The position numbers were made by a program, and so were the translations under genes. The notes under the pieces are model-generated. The model saw nothing but the letters and a program-made list of their open reading frames with translations, did no database searches and had not been told where the DNA came from. DNA of 64,000 nucleotides from Micromonospora musae (GTDB lineage Bacteria; Actinomycetota; Actinomycetes; Mycobacteriales; Micromonosporaceae): assembly GCF_003626635.1 (NCBI RefSeq), contig NZ_RAZT01000001.1:1-64000 (forward strand), in the 5' to 3' direction. Within the stretch, counting starts at the first letter, position 1. The number at the start of each line of letters is the position of its first letter. Below are positions 1 to 13,937 of the stretch, piece after piece.

Positions 1-274
1 CGGCGTACTCCTCGAGTGGGGCGCCGTCGGCGTGGCGGGTGACGACGGTGACGTCGTGGCCGGCGGCGGCGAGGGCGACGGAGAGGGCGTGTACGTGTCG
101 GCCGAGGCCACCGACGAGGACGGGCGGATACTCCCAGGAGAGCATCAGGATCCGCTGCGCCGCCGGGGCGGCCCCCGGACCACCGGGCTGCGGGATCTGG
201 GTACGGGTCAGGGTGGGCCGGCAGGTGCGGTCCGAGGCGACGGCGAGCGGCTCGCCGACCCGCAGAGTGGTCAC
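1..274 (-). CDS. GT4-type glycosyltransferase, N-terminal part (runs off left edge)
   Basis: The minus strand encodes the N-terminus of a GT-B glycosyltransferase. The segment RILMLSWEYPP, then a GGLGRHVHAL loop and a Rossmann-like strand ending DVTVVT, is the usual start of family 4 and starch/glycogen-synthase-like enzymes that transfer sugar from nucleotide sugars. I chose the GTG at 274 because GGAG lies 6 nt upstream. The frame stays open further upstream, with an ATG at 406, but that ATG has no good ribosome site. About 32 residues precede the conserved core. It is transcribed away from glgX, so a role in glycogen or maltooligosaccharide metabolism is plausible but inferred. About 91 residues are visible; the catalytic C-terminal domain lies outside the window. 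Confidence 0.8.
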   Translation of the reverse strand, partial: MTTLRVGEPLAVASDRTCRPTLTRTQIPQPGGPGAAPAAQRILMLSWEYPPVLVGGLGRHVHALSVALAAAGHDVTVVTRHADGAPLEEYA

Positions 275-597
275 AACTGTCTCCGTCCAGGCAGGGGCGT
301 ACGCGCCGGCGGCGATGGCGGCGTAGGCAGGAAGGTGGGCGGGATCGAGGCGCGGGTACGTGCGCGTCCCCTGCACCAGGAAAAGCCATCCGGCGGCCGA
401 TCGCATCCCGAAAAGGGTCAGAGGTGACGGACGACACCTGAACGGCCCGCCTGTCCGACTCGGACGGATTTCCCCGTCGGCCGAAAGGATGGATTGGCCG
501 CGGCGGGCGCGGGGCATTACCGCCGTGCGCAGCGTGCGGCCCGCCGTGCGGTGCGCTCATGACGCGGGGCGCTCATGATCAGAACCGAAGGAGCGAC
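275..597. other. Intergenic region between divergent glycosyltransferase and glgX
   Basis: This stretch must hold the promoters of both neighbours. AAGGAG at 588-593 is the glgX ribosome site, 4 nt before its ATG. A weak TTGGCC (494-499) followed by CATTAC (515-520) could be a promoter, but its 15-nt spacing is short. The minus frame of the glycosyltransferase remains open through most of the region, so a longer N-terminus cannot be excluded. I see no RNA gene or repeat. Confidence 0.4.
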
Positions 598-2715
<2,118 letters not shown>

Positions 2716-2717
2716 CG

Positions 2718-5053
2718 ATGTCCGCGGCCCCCCGAACGGACGGAACGAACGCGACGCCGACCGCCCGGGTCGGAGCCACCTACCGGGTGCAGGTACGCCC
2801 CGGATTCGACCTGGACGCCACCGCCGGGCTCGCCGGCTACCTCGCCGACCTCGGCATGACGCACCTCTACAGCGCACCGCTGCTCACCGCCACCCCCGGC
2901 TCGGCGCACGGCTACGACGTGGTCGACCACCGGGCCGTCAACCCGGAGCTGGGCGGGGAGGCCGGTCGGCGGCGTCTGCTGCGCGCGCTCCGCGCGGCCG
3001 GGCTCGGCCTGGTGGTGGACATCGTGCCCAACCACGCCGGGGTGGCCGTGCCGGCCGCCAATCCGCCGTGGTGGGACGTGCTGCGCCGGGGCCGCGCGTC
3101 GGCGTACGCCCGCTGGTTCGACATCGACTGGGAGCGCGGCCGGCTGCTGCTGCCGGTGCTGGCGGAGACGCCCGACGCCCTCGACGACCTCAAGATCGCC
3201 GACGGGGAGCTGCGCTACCACGAGCACCGCTTCCCGATCGCCGACGGCACCACGGGCGGCACCCCTCGGCAGGTGCACGATCGGCAGCACTACGAGCTGG
3301 TGTCGTGGCGGCGCGGCGACGCCGAACTGACGTACCGCCGCTTCTTCGCGGTCAGCGACCTGGCCGGCCTGCGGGTGGAGGACCCGGAGGTCTTCGCCAC
3401 CACCCACGAGCTGGTCCTGCGGTGGGCGTCGGCCGGCGAGGTCGACGGCATCCGGGTCGACCACCCCGACGGGCTGCGCGACCCCGCCGGCTACCTGGCC
3501 CGGCTGCGGGCCGCCGCGCCGGCCGCCTGGCTGGTGGTGGAGAAGATCCTGGAGTACGGCGAGGAGCTGCCGGCCTGGCCGGTCGACGGCACCACCGGCT
3601 ACGAGGCGCTGGCGGCGGTCTCCGGGCTCTTCGTCGACCCGACCGCCGAGGGTGACTTCACCGCGCTGGACGCCCGGCTCGTCGGCCGCCACACCTCCTA
3701 CCAGGACCTGACGCACGACACGAAGCTCGCCGCCGCCACCCGGCTGCTCGCCGCCGAGCTGTCCCGGCTGGCCGCCCTCGCGCCGGAGGTGGCGCCGGCG
3801 GCGGCCCGGGCGGCCCTCGCCGAGCTCGCCGCCGCCTTCCCGGTCTACCGGGGCTACCCGCCGCACGGCGCCCGGCATCTCGCGGCGGCCCGCGCCGAAG
3901 CCGGCCGTCGACGCCCGGACCTCACCGGCGCGCTGGACGCGCTCACCCGGCGGCTCCGCGACCCGGACGACGAGCTGGCCGCCCGCTTCCCCCAGTTCAC
4001 CGGCGCGGTGATGGCGAAAGGCGTCGAGGACACCGCCTTCTACCGGTGGAGCCGCTTCGTCGCCCTCAACGAGGTCGGCGGCAGCCCCGCGCACTTCGGC
4101 GTGCCCCCGGCGGAGTTCCACCGCTTCGCGACCGCTCGGCACGTCCGCTGGCCGACCGGCATGACGACGCTCTCCACCCACGACACGAAGCGCAGCGAGG
4201 ACGTCCGCGCCCGCCTCGCCGTGCTCAGCGAGCTGCCGCAGCGGTGGGCCGAGCAGGTCACCGAGTGGATGGGGGTCGCCCCGCTGCCAGACCCGGCGTT
4301 CGCGCACCTGCTCTGGCAGACCGCGGTGGGCGCCTGGCCAATCGAACGCGAGCGACTGCACGCGTACGTGGAGAAGGCCGCCCGGGAGGCGTCGGTCTCG
4401 ACGAGCTGGGCCGACCCCGACCCGGTCTTCGAGCGGGCGATGCACGCGGTGGTCGACCGGATGTACGACGATCCTCGGCTGCACGCCGAGCTGACCGGGT
4501 TCGCCGCCGAGATCACCCCGGCGGGCTGGTCGAACTCGCTCGGGCAGAAGCTGGTGCAGCTCGCCATGCCCGGGGTGCCCGACACCTACCAGGGGACCGA
4601 GCTGTGGGACAACTCCCTCGTCGACCCGGACAACCGCCGCCCGGTCGACTTCGCCGTACGCCGGGAGTTGCTGGCGCGGCTCGACGCGGGCTGGCGGCCG
4701 CCGGTCGACGCCGGCGGCGCGGCGAAGCTGCTCGTGGTCTCCCGCACGCTGCGGCTGCGCCGCCGCCGGCCCGACCTCTTCACCGGCTACCGCCCCGTTC
4801 CGGCGCACGGGCCGGCGGCCCCGCACGTGGTCGCCTTCGACCGGGGCGGCGCGGTCGCCGTCGCCACCCGGCTGCCGCTGCGGCTGGCCCGCGACGGCGG
4901 CTGGCGCGACACCGTTCTGTCGCTTCCTGTACACAATGTGACCGACGTGTTCACCGGGCGGGTCTACAGTGGGTCTGAGCTGCTCCTACAAGATCTGTTG
5001 AGCACCTATCCCGTCGCCCTCCTCGCTCCCGTCGATCACGTGGAGGCTGCCGC

Positions 5054-5057
<4 letters not shown>
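2718..5057 (+). CDS. treY: Maltooligosyl trehalose synthase TreY
   Basis: Isomerises the reducing-end alpha-1,4 bond of a maltooligosaccharide to an alpha,alpha-1,1 bond, giving maltooligosyl trehalose. The 779-residue product has the TreY-specific GH13 motifs: VVDIVPNHAG, GIRVDHPDGL with nucleophile Asp248, WLVVEKIL with Glu275, and STHDTKRSED with Asp489. The long helical insertions typical of TreY explain its length. The start is the ATG 2 nt after the glgX stop, with GAGAGGA about 10 nt upstream. Its stop overlaps the treZ ATG as ATGA, so synthesis of the two trehalose enzymes is probably translationally coupled. Confidence 0.96.
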
Positions 5058-6784
<1,727 letters not shown>

Positions 6785-7155
6785 GGTTCATGTCGACGCC
6801 CTTGGCAGGAGCCAGCAGTGCGAGTCGACGAATGGAAAGCTCGTCGTGCGGTACCTCGGCGGGCGTGGGTTCGCCCGCGACATACGCCGCCAGCTGCGCG
6901 TTGCCTGCCCCGGCCAGCCAGCGCTCGGCCGCGCGCCGCGCCTCGGGGTGCGGCACCGGGTCGCAGGTCCCGGCACACCCAGGAGCGGCTGATGGCGGCC
7001 GACCGTCTCGCTCGGCAGCAGCCCGACGCCGGTCACGGCCGTCTGACATTCTCGATATCCACCGCTTGCCAACGGATCTGATGACACCCTGATCGCGGTG
7101 AGTGCGGTCGCGAACCCGGGAGAGGCGGTATCGGGATCAGGGTGAACGGCTTCTG
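6785..7155. other. Intergenic region between treZ and the MscS gene
   Basis: Apart from the doubtful minus-strand frame described separately, I see only weak signals. AGGGTGA (7138-7144) is a distant ribosome site for the channel gene. No terminator-like hairpin follows treZ, and I see no repeat or RNA gene. Confidence 0.3.
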
Positions 7156-8166
7156 ATGCGTACCGCGTTGATCGTGTTGGCCGCGCTGGCGGCGGCCGTG
7201 GTCGTGGACCTGGTCTCCGGCGTGTTGGTCCGCCGGGTTGCCCGTGGCCGCTATAGCTGGCTGCTGGAGCCGCTGCGGCACGCCTGCCGCCGCCCGGCGG
7301 CCACGGTCCTGCTGGTCGCAACGCTGTTCTACGCGCTGCCGCCCGGACCGGACGCGTGGCAGCGTTATCTGCGGCACGCCATCCTGCTGGTCCTGGTCGG
7401 CGTCTGTGCGTGGCTGGTGATCAAGGCATTGCACGTCGCCGAAGCGGTCGCGTTCAGCCGGCTGCCGAGCGATCCGGTCACGAGCCGGAGGGTCCGGCGG
7501 GCCCGTACCCAGATCCGTCCGGTGCGGCGGCTCACGGTGGCCGTTGTCACGGTCGTCGCGGTCGGCCTGATCCTGATCACCTTCCGGCCGGTACGCCTCT
7601 TCGGCCTCTCCATTTTGACCTCAGCCGGGGTGGTCGGCGCGGTGATCGGCCTCTCCGCCCGGACCGCGCTCGGCAACGCGTTCGCCGGCATCCAGGTCGC
7701 CTTCGCCGACGGGATGCACGTTGGCGACGTGCTGGTGGTGGACGGCGAATGGGGTCGGGTGGAGGAGGTGAAGCTGACCAACGTGGTGATCCGGCTCTGG
7801 GACGAGCGGGTGCTCATCCTGCCGACCACGTACTTCACCGAGCGGCCGTTCCAGAACTGGACCCGGAACGAGTTTCGGGTGGTCGGCAAGATCCAGTTAC
7901 ATGTCGACCACACCGCGGACCTGGACGCCCTGCGCCGGGAGGCACGCCGACTGGTCGAGTCCTCACCGCTGTGGGATCGAGACCAGTGGGTGCTCCAGAT
8001 GGTCGACGCCACCCCGCAGACCGTGGTCATCCAGGTGCAGGCCTCGGCCGCGGACGGCGCCAGCGCCTGGGACCTACGGTGCGACCTGCGCGAGGGACTG
8101 GTCCGCTACCTGCGCGACCAGCACCCCCAGTGGCTGCCCCGCACCCGCAGCCAGTACCAGCCCTGA
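7156..8166 (+). CDS. MscS-family mechanosensitive ion channel
   Basis: A small-conductance mechanosensitive channel that opens under membrane tension and releases solutes on osmotic downshock. The 336-residue product has transmembrane segments at about 2-22, 53-70, 75-95 and 125-145. The pore helix follows, with the Gly/Ala-rich signature SAGVVGAVIGLSARTALGN near 155-175, then a beta domain (GDVLVVDGEWG, a TNVVIRLWDER-like strand) and a C-terminal alpha/beta domain. An ATG 54 nt earlier is also in frame; I chose the one directly before the first hydrophobic helix. It follows the trehalose operon, and both are osmotic functions, but a shared transcript is not shown. Confidence 0.88.
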   Translation: MRTALIVLAALAAAVVVDLVSGVLVRRVARGRYSWLLEPLRHACRRPAATVLLVATLFYALPPGPDAWQRYLRHAILLVLVGVCAWLVIKALHVAEAVAFSRLPSDPVTSRRVRRARTQIRPVRRLTVAVVTVVAVGLILITFRPVRLFGLSILTSAGVVGAVIGLSARTALGNAFAGIQVAFADGMHVGDVLVVDGEWGRVEEVKLTNVVIRLWDERVLILPTTYFTERPFQNWTRNEFRVVGKIQLHVDHTADLDALRREARRLVESSPLWDRDQWVLQMVDATPQTVVIQVQASAADGASAWDLRCDLREGLVRYLRDQHPQWLPRTRSQYQP

Positions 8167-8284
8167 CCATCGGTTCCGGCGTGGCCGGCGGGCGCCGATG
8201 AATGAGTCGGCGCCTACCGGGGACTAGCTGGACCAGGCCCTGTCGACAGGACACGGCCTACGCCGAAAGGGGCGAGAGGCGGCG

Positions 8285-8365
8285 ATGAGCGTCGACCGGG
8301 ACTGCACCGAGGTGGAGGGCGCCGCGCCCGGGGGAGCGGCCGGGCAGGCTCCGGGAGTGCGGTGA
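8285..8365 (+). CDS. 26-codon upstream ORF coupled to the next gene
   Basis: ATG at 8285, after a GAGAGGCGG purine run, opens a 26-residue frame. Its TGA overlaps the GTG of the following gene as GTGA, so it could act as a translational coupler or leader. The peptide is Gly/Ala/Pro-rich and matches no family I know. Short frames of this kind can arise by chance at this GC content. Confidence 0.3.
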   Translation: MSVDRDCTEVEGAAPGGAAGQAPGVR

Positions 8366-9555
8366 CCGGGCGCGGGTCCGTCGTCGTGGGTGTCGTGGCC
8401 GCCCCCGGGGCCGCGGCCGACCTGGCGCGGGAGGCCATCCCGGAGCTCGCCGACCGGCTCCGCAACCGGGTCCCGGAGGCCGACTGGGCGGTACGCCTCC
8501 AGGTAGCGCGGCTCGTCGAAGGGCCGGCCGACCTCAGCCAGCTCATCGAGGCAACCCGGCGCAGGATGCTGGCCGAGGGCTGGGGTCTCGTCCTCTGCGT
8601 GACAGACCTGCCGTTGCAGACCGCGCGGCGGCCCGTGGTCGCGCACGCCAGCACCACCCACGGCGTCGCGGTGCTTTCCGTGCCCGCGCTGGGCCCCGTC
8701 GCCGTGGCTCGGCGGATGGCCGAGGCCGGAGACCGGCTCCTCGCGGCACTGCTCGGCGATACCGACGCGGTCGGCGACCCGGTACGGGCCGGACCGCGCC
8801 GCCGGCGCCTCGCCACCGGACAGCGGGCCCGGGGACTCGGCGCACGGGTGAACCACCAGGCGTCCGGCATCGGCCTGCTGGCCGGGGTGATCGGCGGCAA
8901 CCTGCGGCTGCTGCTCGGTATGCTTCGGGCGAACCGGCCGTGGCGGCTGGCCGTCCGGCTCTCCCGGCTGCTGGTCGGTGCCTTCGCGACCGCCGTCCTC
9001 GCCCTGGTGAGCGCCGATATTTGGCAGCTGTCGGCGGCCTTGGGAAACCTCCGGCTCGGCCTGCTCGCGGGCGGCTCCGTCCTGGCGGTGGTGCTGACCA
9101 TGTTGCTCGGCGCGCGCCTCTGGGAGCGGGTTCCGCGCGATTCAGGTGCCCGTGAGCAGGTCGTCCTGTTCAACGTGGTCACCGTGCTCACCGTGGTGAT
9201 CGGTGTCCTCGCGCTGTACGTGGCGCTCGCCGTGCTGGCCATCATCGGGGCGATCGCCCTCGTCCCCTGGGACCTGCTTGGTGAATCCACCGGCCGACCG
9301 GCCGGCGTCGCCCATCAGGTCAAGCTGGGCTGGCTGGTCAGCTCGCTGGCGACGGTCGGCGGCGCGCTCGGCGCCGGACTGGAGTCGGACTCGGCGGTAC
9401 GGGAGGCGGCGTACCGCTATCAGCCCGACACGGAGCTGACCGGCGAGCAGGGTGGGCCGGACCCGACCGGCGGGGCCGGACAGGGACCGAGCGGCGAGTC
9501 CGGGTCGCCGCGCACAGACAGGTCTGAGCCGGAGCGGAACCACGAGGCCAGCTGA
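8362..9555 (+). CDS. Integral membrane protein of unknown function
   Basis: A 397-residue protein. Residues 1-150 form a soluble alpha/beta region, starting with strand GSVVVGVVAAPG and including LVLCVTDLPL. Hydrophobic helices follow at about 195-215, 222-245 and 270-305, with perhaps one more near 325-345. The tail is Gly/Ser/Glu-rich and probably disordered. GGGAG at 8353-8357 is a plausible ribosome site for the GTG start. I do not recognise the family. It stands alone between the MscS gene and a regulator. Confidence 0.7.
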   Translation: MTGRGSVVVGVVAAPGAAADLAREAIPELADRLRNRVPEADWAVRLQVARLVEGPADLSQLIEATRRRMLAEGWGLVLCVTDLPLQTARRPVVAHASTTHGVAVLSVPALGPVAVARRMAEAGDRLLAALLGDTDAVGDPVRAGPRRRRLATGQRARGLGARVNHQASGIGLLAGVIGGNLRLLLGMLRANRPWRLAVRLSRLLVGAFATAVLALVSADIWQLSAALGNLRLGLLAGGSVLAVVLTMLLGARLWERVPRDSGAREQVVLFNVVTVLTVVIGVLALYVALAVLAIIGAIALVPWDLLGESTGRPAGVAHQVKLGWLVSSLATVGGALGAGLESDSAVREAAYRYQPDTELTGEQGGPDPTGGAGQGPSGESGSPRTDRSEPERNHEAS

Positions 9556-9759
9556 CTGCGCTGGTCGCGGTCGACCCGGGGGTGCTGGACCTCGCCGGCC
9601 CCTGCTACCGGGGGCGGCGTACAGGTGTGACTGCGCGGAGCGACGCTTCTCGGGCACTCAGCGTCATCGCTTGGAACTCTGTCGGTGTACCGTCCAGTGG
9701 TGCAGGCGTAGCGGTCGGTGACCGCTGTCCCAGTCCTCTACTCGGGAGCGGGCGAAGCC

Positions 9760-10950
9760 ATGGTGAAGAAGCCGGACACCATCGGTGCCAGGATCCGGTA
9801 CTGGCGGATGCGCCGTGGCGGGATGACCCAGGCCGTCCTCGCCGGGCTCGCCGGTGTGACCCAGTCGTACGTGTCGCAGGTCGAGTCGGGGCGCAAGACG
9901 ATCGACCGTCGCTCCACTCTGGTCGCTCTCGCGGCCGCCCTCCAGGTCACGGTGGCCGACCTGCTCGGTCAGGGCACCGAGTCCGGTGATCCCGCACGGG
10001 AGAGCGCCGCCGAATGCGTTCCGGCGATCTGGTCGGCGCTGATCGAGATCGAGGACGGCGAACGCCGCCCGGCGACCTACCCGAGGGAGCGGCTGACCGC
10101 CGAGATCGCTCGCAGCGATCAACTCCGCGCCTCCTGCAACTATCCGGCGATGGCTCGTCTGCTCCCTGCTCTGCTGCTCGAAGCCGCCGCCGTGGGCGGG
10201 ACCGCGCTCGCCCAGGTCGCGTACCAGGCATCCACCTGCCTGCGGCACCTCGGTTACCGACACCTGGCGCTCAACGCCGTCCGGGTCGCCGTGTCGGCCG
10301 CCGAGGACACCGACGATCCGGCGTGGATCGGCGCTTCCCGGTTCGCGTACGCGCAGAGCCTGCCGATCGAATCCGCGGCGGTCGCCGCCCGCGCGGCTGA
10401 CCGGTCGCTGGCCGAGCTTCAGGCCGACGCCGCCGACGAGCGGGTTCGGCAGATGCTCGGCCAACTCCACCTCTCGGCCGCGTTGACCTCGGCGGTGAGC
10501 GGCCGGTCGGACGCCACCCGTGATCACCTTGCGGAGGCGGCGCGCGAGGCGGCAACCCTCGGGGATCCAGCCGACGGCGCCGGCTTCAACGGTTGTGGAT
10601 TCGGTCCGACCAACGTCGGGCTCTGGGAGATGTCCATCGCGGCCGAGCAGGGCGATTCCGGCCGGGTGATCGAGCTGTCCCGGACGGTACGGCCGCAGGT
10701 TCTCGCAGCCTCCATCCGTCAACAGTCCTACTGGCTCGATCTCGGTCGGGCGCTGGCGGACGGGGGCCGCCGGGACGCCGAGGCCCTCGCCGCGTTCGTG
10801 CAGGCCGAGCGGGCCGCGCCGGTGCCGTTCGCCATCAACCCCCTGGCCCGCGACGCGGTGGTGGCTCTTGCGCAGCGCGCCCAGCGCCGTGCCATCCCGG
10901 ACGAGCTGCGGCTGCTCGCCGGTCGGATCGGCATCGACCTGGTCGCATAA
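9760..10950 (+). CDS. XRE-family transcriptional regulator with C-terminal helical repeats
   Basis: DNA-binding regulator of 396 residues. The N-terminal helix-turn-helix (about 8-65) includes GARIRYWR, the turn LAGLAGVTQSYVSQVESGRK, and LAAALQVTVADL. The remaining 320 residues are alpha-helical and TPR-like, as in actinomycete XRE regulators that bind peptides or protein partners. I chose the ATG at 9760, before KKPDTIGAR; GGGAG lies 11 nt upstream. An alternative start lies 42 nt earlier. The next regulator gene has the same architecture, suggesting related or successive control genes. Confidence 0.85.
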   Translation: MVKKPDTIGARIRYWRMRRGGMTQAVLAGLAGVTQSYVSQVESGRKTIDRRSTLVALAAALQVTVADLLGQGTESGDPARESAAECVPAIWSALIEIEDGERRPATYPRERLTAEIARSDQLRASCNYPAMARLLPALLLEAAAVGGTALAQVAYQASTCLRHLGYRHLALNAVRVAVSAAEDTDDPAWIGASRFAYAQSLPIESAAVAARAADRSLAELQADAADERVRQMLGQLHLSAALTSAVSGRSDATRDHLAEAAREAATLGDPADGAGFNGCGFGPTNVGLWEMSIAAEQGDSGRVIELSRTVRPQVLAASIRQQSYWLDLGRALADGGRRDAEALAAFVQAERAAPVPFAINPLARDAVVALAQRAQRRAIPDELRLLAGRIGIDLVA

Positions 10951-11076
10951 CTGGCAGTAATCACCCGATCACCAATCGGCCCTAGTGTCCGATTCGGGGC
11001 GCGAGCGCGTCCGCTGGCTGGTGCGGCGGTGATCGGCGCGAGGGATCACCGTTGCTCCTTCACGGAGTAGGCGGAG

Positions 11077-11244
11077 ATGAGCGATCACGGTGACAGCACT
11101 TCGGAGAGCCGGGGCGAGGAGTCCGAGGCGGCCGAGCGAGAAGCCGCCAAGCGGCGACTCCTGGCGCAGGCGGAGGCGGATCGCGTACCGGTGGAGGAGA
11201 CCACCCGCGCCGTCCCGGACCGGCGGTGGCGGCGTGACCGCTGA
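11077..11244 (+). CDS. 55-residue charged protein upstream of XRE regulator
   Basis: An ATG with GGAG 9 nt upstream (11064-11067) opens a frame that ends inside the next gene, overlapping its GTG start by 11 nt. The product is hydrophilic and rich in Glu, Arg and Ala (SESRGEESEAAEREAAKRR), probably helical, with no recognised domain. The good ribosome site and the overlap argue for a real gene, co-translated with the regulator. It could be a partner of that regulator, which is inference. Confidence 0.55.
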   Translation: MSDHGDSTSESRGEESEAAEREAAKRRLLAQAEADRVPVEETTRAVPDRRWRRDR

Positions 11245-12388
11245 CGAGCTGCCGATCGGCCGCCGGGTGGCGCGTTGGCGGGTCCGGCGGCAGCTGACCC
11301 AGCAGATGCTGGCCGACCGGCTGCGCAGGTCGAAGAGCTGGGTGGACAAGGTGGAGCGGGGAGTCCGTCCGCTGGACCGGTACTCGGTGATCCAGGAGCT
11401 GGCCCAGGTGCTGCGGATCGACCCGGAGCTGCTGCTCGGCCGGCAGCGGCCGGTCACCGTGGGCACGCTGGACGGGGTGGACGACCTCCGGGCCGCGCTC
11501 GCCCGCTACGACACCCGGCCGGCCCCGGCCGGGGAGGCAGAGCAGCTGCGGCGGCTGGTCGGGCACGCCTGGTTGAGCTACCAGCACGCGCACTACCCGC
11601 AGCTGGTGCGGGTGCTGCCCGGTCTGCTCGACGCCGCCCAGGGCACGCAGACCTCGGAGCTGCTGGTGCAGGCGTACCGGATCACCTCGTCGCTGCTGGT
11701 GAAGCTCGGCGAGGCCGACCTGGGCTGGCTGGCCGCCGACCGGGCGATGGCCGCCACGGGCGGCGACCCGGTGCTGTCGGCGACGGCGGCTGTCTCGGTC
11801 GGGCAGGCACTGCGCGCGCTGGGCCGGGGGCGGCTGGCCCTCGCCGCGACCCTCGCCGCCGCCGAGCACCTGGAGGTCGATCGGCGGCGGCCGCCGGGGG
11901 AGTGGGCGGTCGGCGGGACGCTGCTGCTCCAGGCCGCGCTGGCCGCCGCCGGCTGCGGCGACACATGTCGCGCTGAGGAGCTGACCGAGCGGGCCGCCGG
12001 GATCGCCGGGCGGCTTCGGGGGTACGACGATGCGCACCGCACCGGCTTCGGGCCGGTCACCGTCGAGCTGGCCCGGGTCGTGGCGGCCGCCGAGTGGGGT
12101 GACGCCGGGGCGGCGGTGCGGCGGCACCCGGCAGTCGTCCGGCGGGCGGGGTGGCGGCTGCTGCCGGCCGAGTGCCGGGGCGCCTACCTGCTCGACGTCG
12201 CGCGGGCGTACCTCCAACTGGGTGACGTGCGCGGCGCGGCCCGCAGCCTGGTCGACGCGGACAGCATCGCGCCCGCGGAGGTCCGGTGCCGGCCTTCGGC
12301 GCGTACGGTGATCGCCGAGGTGGCTCGGGCGCACCCGGCGCCGGCCGGCGTGGCGCGCCTGGCGACGCTGGTCGGCCTCACCCGGTGA
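11234..12388 (+). CDS. XRE-family transcriptional regulator with helical repeat domain
   Basis: A 384-residue regulator. The N-terminal helix-turn-helix (about 5-65) reads GRRVARWRVRRQLTQQMLADRL, in which the turn recognition part is SKSWVDKVERGVR. TPR-like helices follow to the C-terminus. The GTG at 11234 follows a GGCGGTGGCGGC run and lies inside the small upstream gene. Frames further upstream are low-complexity and were not used. It is the same type as the regulator at 9.8 kb but not closely similar by eye. It converges with the epoxide hydrolase gene after only 24 nt. Confidence 0.85.
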   Translation: MTADELPIGRRVARWRVRRQLTQQMLADRLRRSKSWVDKVERGVRPLDRYSVIQELAQVLRIDPELLLGRQRPVTVGTLDGVDDLRAALARYDTRPAPAGEAEQLRRLVGHAWLSYQHAHYPQLVRVLPGLLDAAQGTQTSELLVQAYRITSSLLVKLGEADLGWLAADRAMAATGGDPVLSATAAVSVGQALRALGRGRLALAATLAAAEHLEVDRRRPPGEWAVGGTLLLQAALAAAGCGDTCRAEELTERAAGIAGRLRGYDDAHRTGFGPVTVELARVVAAAEWGDAGAAVRRHPAVVRRAGWRLLPAECRGAYLLDVARAYLQLGDVRGAARSLVDADSIAPAEVRCRPSARTVIAEVARAHPAPAGVARLATLVGLTR

Positions 12389-12412
12389 ACGGCCGTCCCC
12401 GAGCCCGGTCGG

Positions 12413-13639
12413 TCAGCGCAGTGACCGGAAGCCGTCGCGGATCTCCTGCGTGAGCAGGTGGGGCTGTTCCCAGGCCGCGAAGTGCCCACCGATGTCGAGC
12501 CGGTTGTAGTGGACGAGGTTCGGGTACGCCTGCTGCGCCCAGCTCAGCGGGGCCTGGAACAGGTCGGTGGGAAAGACGCTCACGGCCGCCGGGATGGTGA
12601 CGCCCTTGGGGGCGAAGAAGGAGTACGCGTTCATCGCGTAGAGGCGGGCCGAGGAGACCCCGGTGTTCGTCAGCCAGTAGAGCGTGATGTTGTCGAGGAC
12701 GTCGTCCCGCGACAGGCCTCCCTCGTTCCCGGCGAAGGCGCGGGAGATCAGGTCGAGGCTGCTCGCGTCGTGGTCGAGCATGAAGGCCGCCAGGCCGACC
12801 GGTGAGTCCGCCAGGGCCGTCAGGGTCTGCGGGCGGGTGCCCATGATCAGCGCGTACGCGGCGTGCTTCCAGAAGAAGTTCAGCTGTTCGCAGGCGCGCA
12901 TCTCGTCCGCCGACAGGTTGGAGGGCAGTTGACCCATCGCGTTGTTCAACCCGGTGATGTCGGACTGGAACAGCTTGTCGATGTCGGCGGGAACGACGCA
13001 GGGCATGCTGGAGTGGATGCCGGCCAGCTCCGGCGGTGCCTGCGCGCCCAGCAGGTCCGTGATGACCGCTCCCCAGTCGCCGCCCTGCGCCACGAAACGC
13101 GAGTAGCCCAAGCGCCGCATCAGCTCCGTCCAGGCGCTCGCGATGTGGTCCGGCCCCCAGCCGGGGTCGGTCGGCTTGCCGGAGAAGCCGTAGCCGGGCA
13201 TCGACGGGATGACCAGGTGGAAGGCGTCCGACGCCGGTGCGCCGTGCGCCGTCGGATCAGTGAGCGGGCCGATGATCTTCAACTGCTCGATGACCGAGCC
13301 CGGCCACCCGTGCGTGACGATGAGCGGCAAGGCGTCCGCGTGCTTCGAGCGGACGTGGAGGAAGTGGATGTCCACCCCGTCGATCTGGGTGATGAACTGC
13401 GGCAGGGAGTTCAGGGTCGCCTCGACCCGGCGCCAGTCGTACTCCTTCTCCCAGTAGCGTGCGAGCGCCTGGATCGTCGCCAACTGCACGCCCTGCGACT
13501 GGTCCGGGACGGTCTCCCGCTCCGGCCAGCGCGTCGCGGCGATCCGGGTACGCAGCGCCGTCAGCTCGCTCTCGGGGATCTCCACCGTGAACGGCCTGAT
13601 CTCCGCGACGCCCGGCCGGGCTTCGGTCTTGACGGCCAT
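12413..13639 (-). CDS. Epoxide hydrolase (EHN plus alpha/beta hydrolase fold)
   Basis: Hydrolyses epoxides to diols through an ester intermediate on a nucleophilic aspartate. The 408-residue product has the N-terminal EHN domain (about 12-120), with RPFTVEIPESEL and TRWPERET, then an alpha/beta hydrolase fold. HGWPGS (about 110-115) forms the oxyanion region, GGDWG carries nucleophile Asp188, and the catalytic His lies in GGHFAAWEQP near residue 386. The ATG at 13639 has AGGAGAGG 8 nt upstream. The physiological substrate is unknown. No operon partner is seen. Confidence 0.9.
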   Translation of the reverse strand: MAVKTEARPGVAEIRPFTVEIPESELTALRTRIAATRWPERETVPDQSQGVQLATIQALARYWEKEYDWRRVEATLNSLPQFITQIDGVDIHFLHVRSKHADALPLIVTHGWPGSVIEQLKIIGPLTDPTAHGAPASDAFHLVIPSMPGYGFSGKPTDPGWGPDHIASAWTELMRRLGYSRFVAQGGDWGAVITDLLGAQAPPELAGIHSSMPCVVPADIDKLFQSDITGLNNAMGQLPSNLSADEMRACEQLNFFWKHAAYALIMGTRPQTLTALADSPVGLAAFMLDHDASSLDLISRAFAGNEGGLSRDDVLDNITLYWLTNTGVSSARLYAMNAYSFFAPKGVTIPAAVSVFPTDLFQAPLSWAQQAYPNLVHYNRLDIGGHFAAWEQPHLLTQEIRDGFRSLR

Positions 13640-13937
13640 GCGGGCCACCTCTCCTCGCAGGTTCTTGCGGCCGAGCAGAGTCTTCGGCTTGGCCGCGCAG
13701 CCTTGTGCGTACCCCGCCGATGCGTGGCCTCGCCCTGGTCGCTGCCCTCGGTGGGACGCCGTCGACGCGGGTGGACACCCGGTCGGCCGAGGGCGCCCAG
13801 GCGCCCGCTGCCCGGTCCTGCCCGGGGCGCCAACGGTGGCGGAGCCACCTGTCCAGAGCCTAGGGCGCTTCATGTCGCGTCGCGGGCGATACCGCGATCC
13901 GGGCTGCGGCCCCGTCGCGGAGGCCGGTTGCTGCGGC

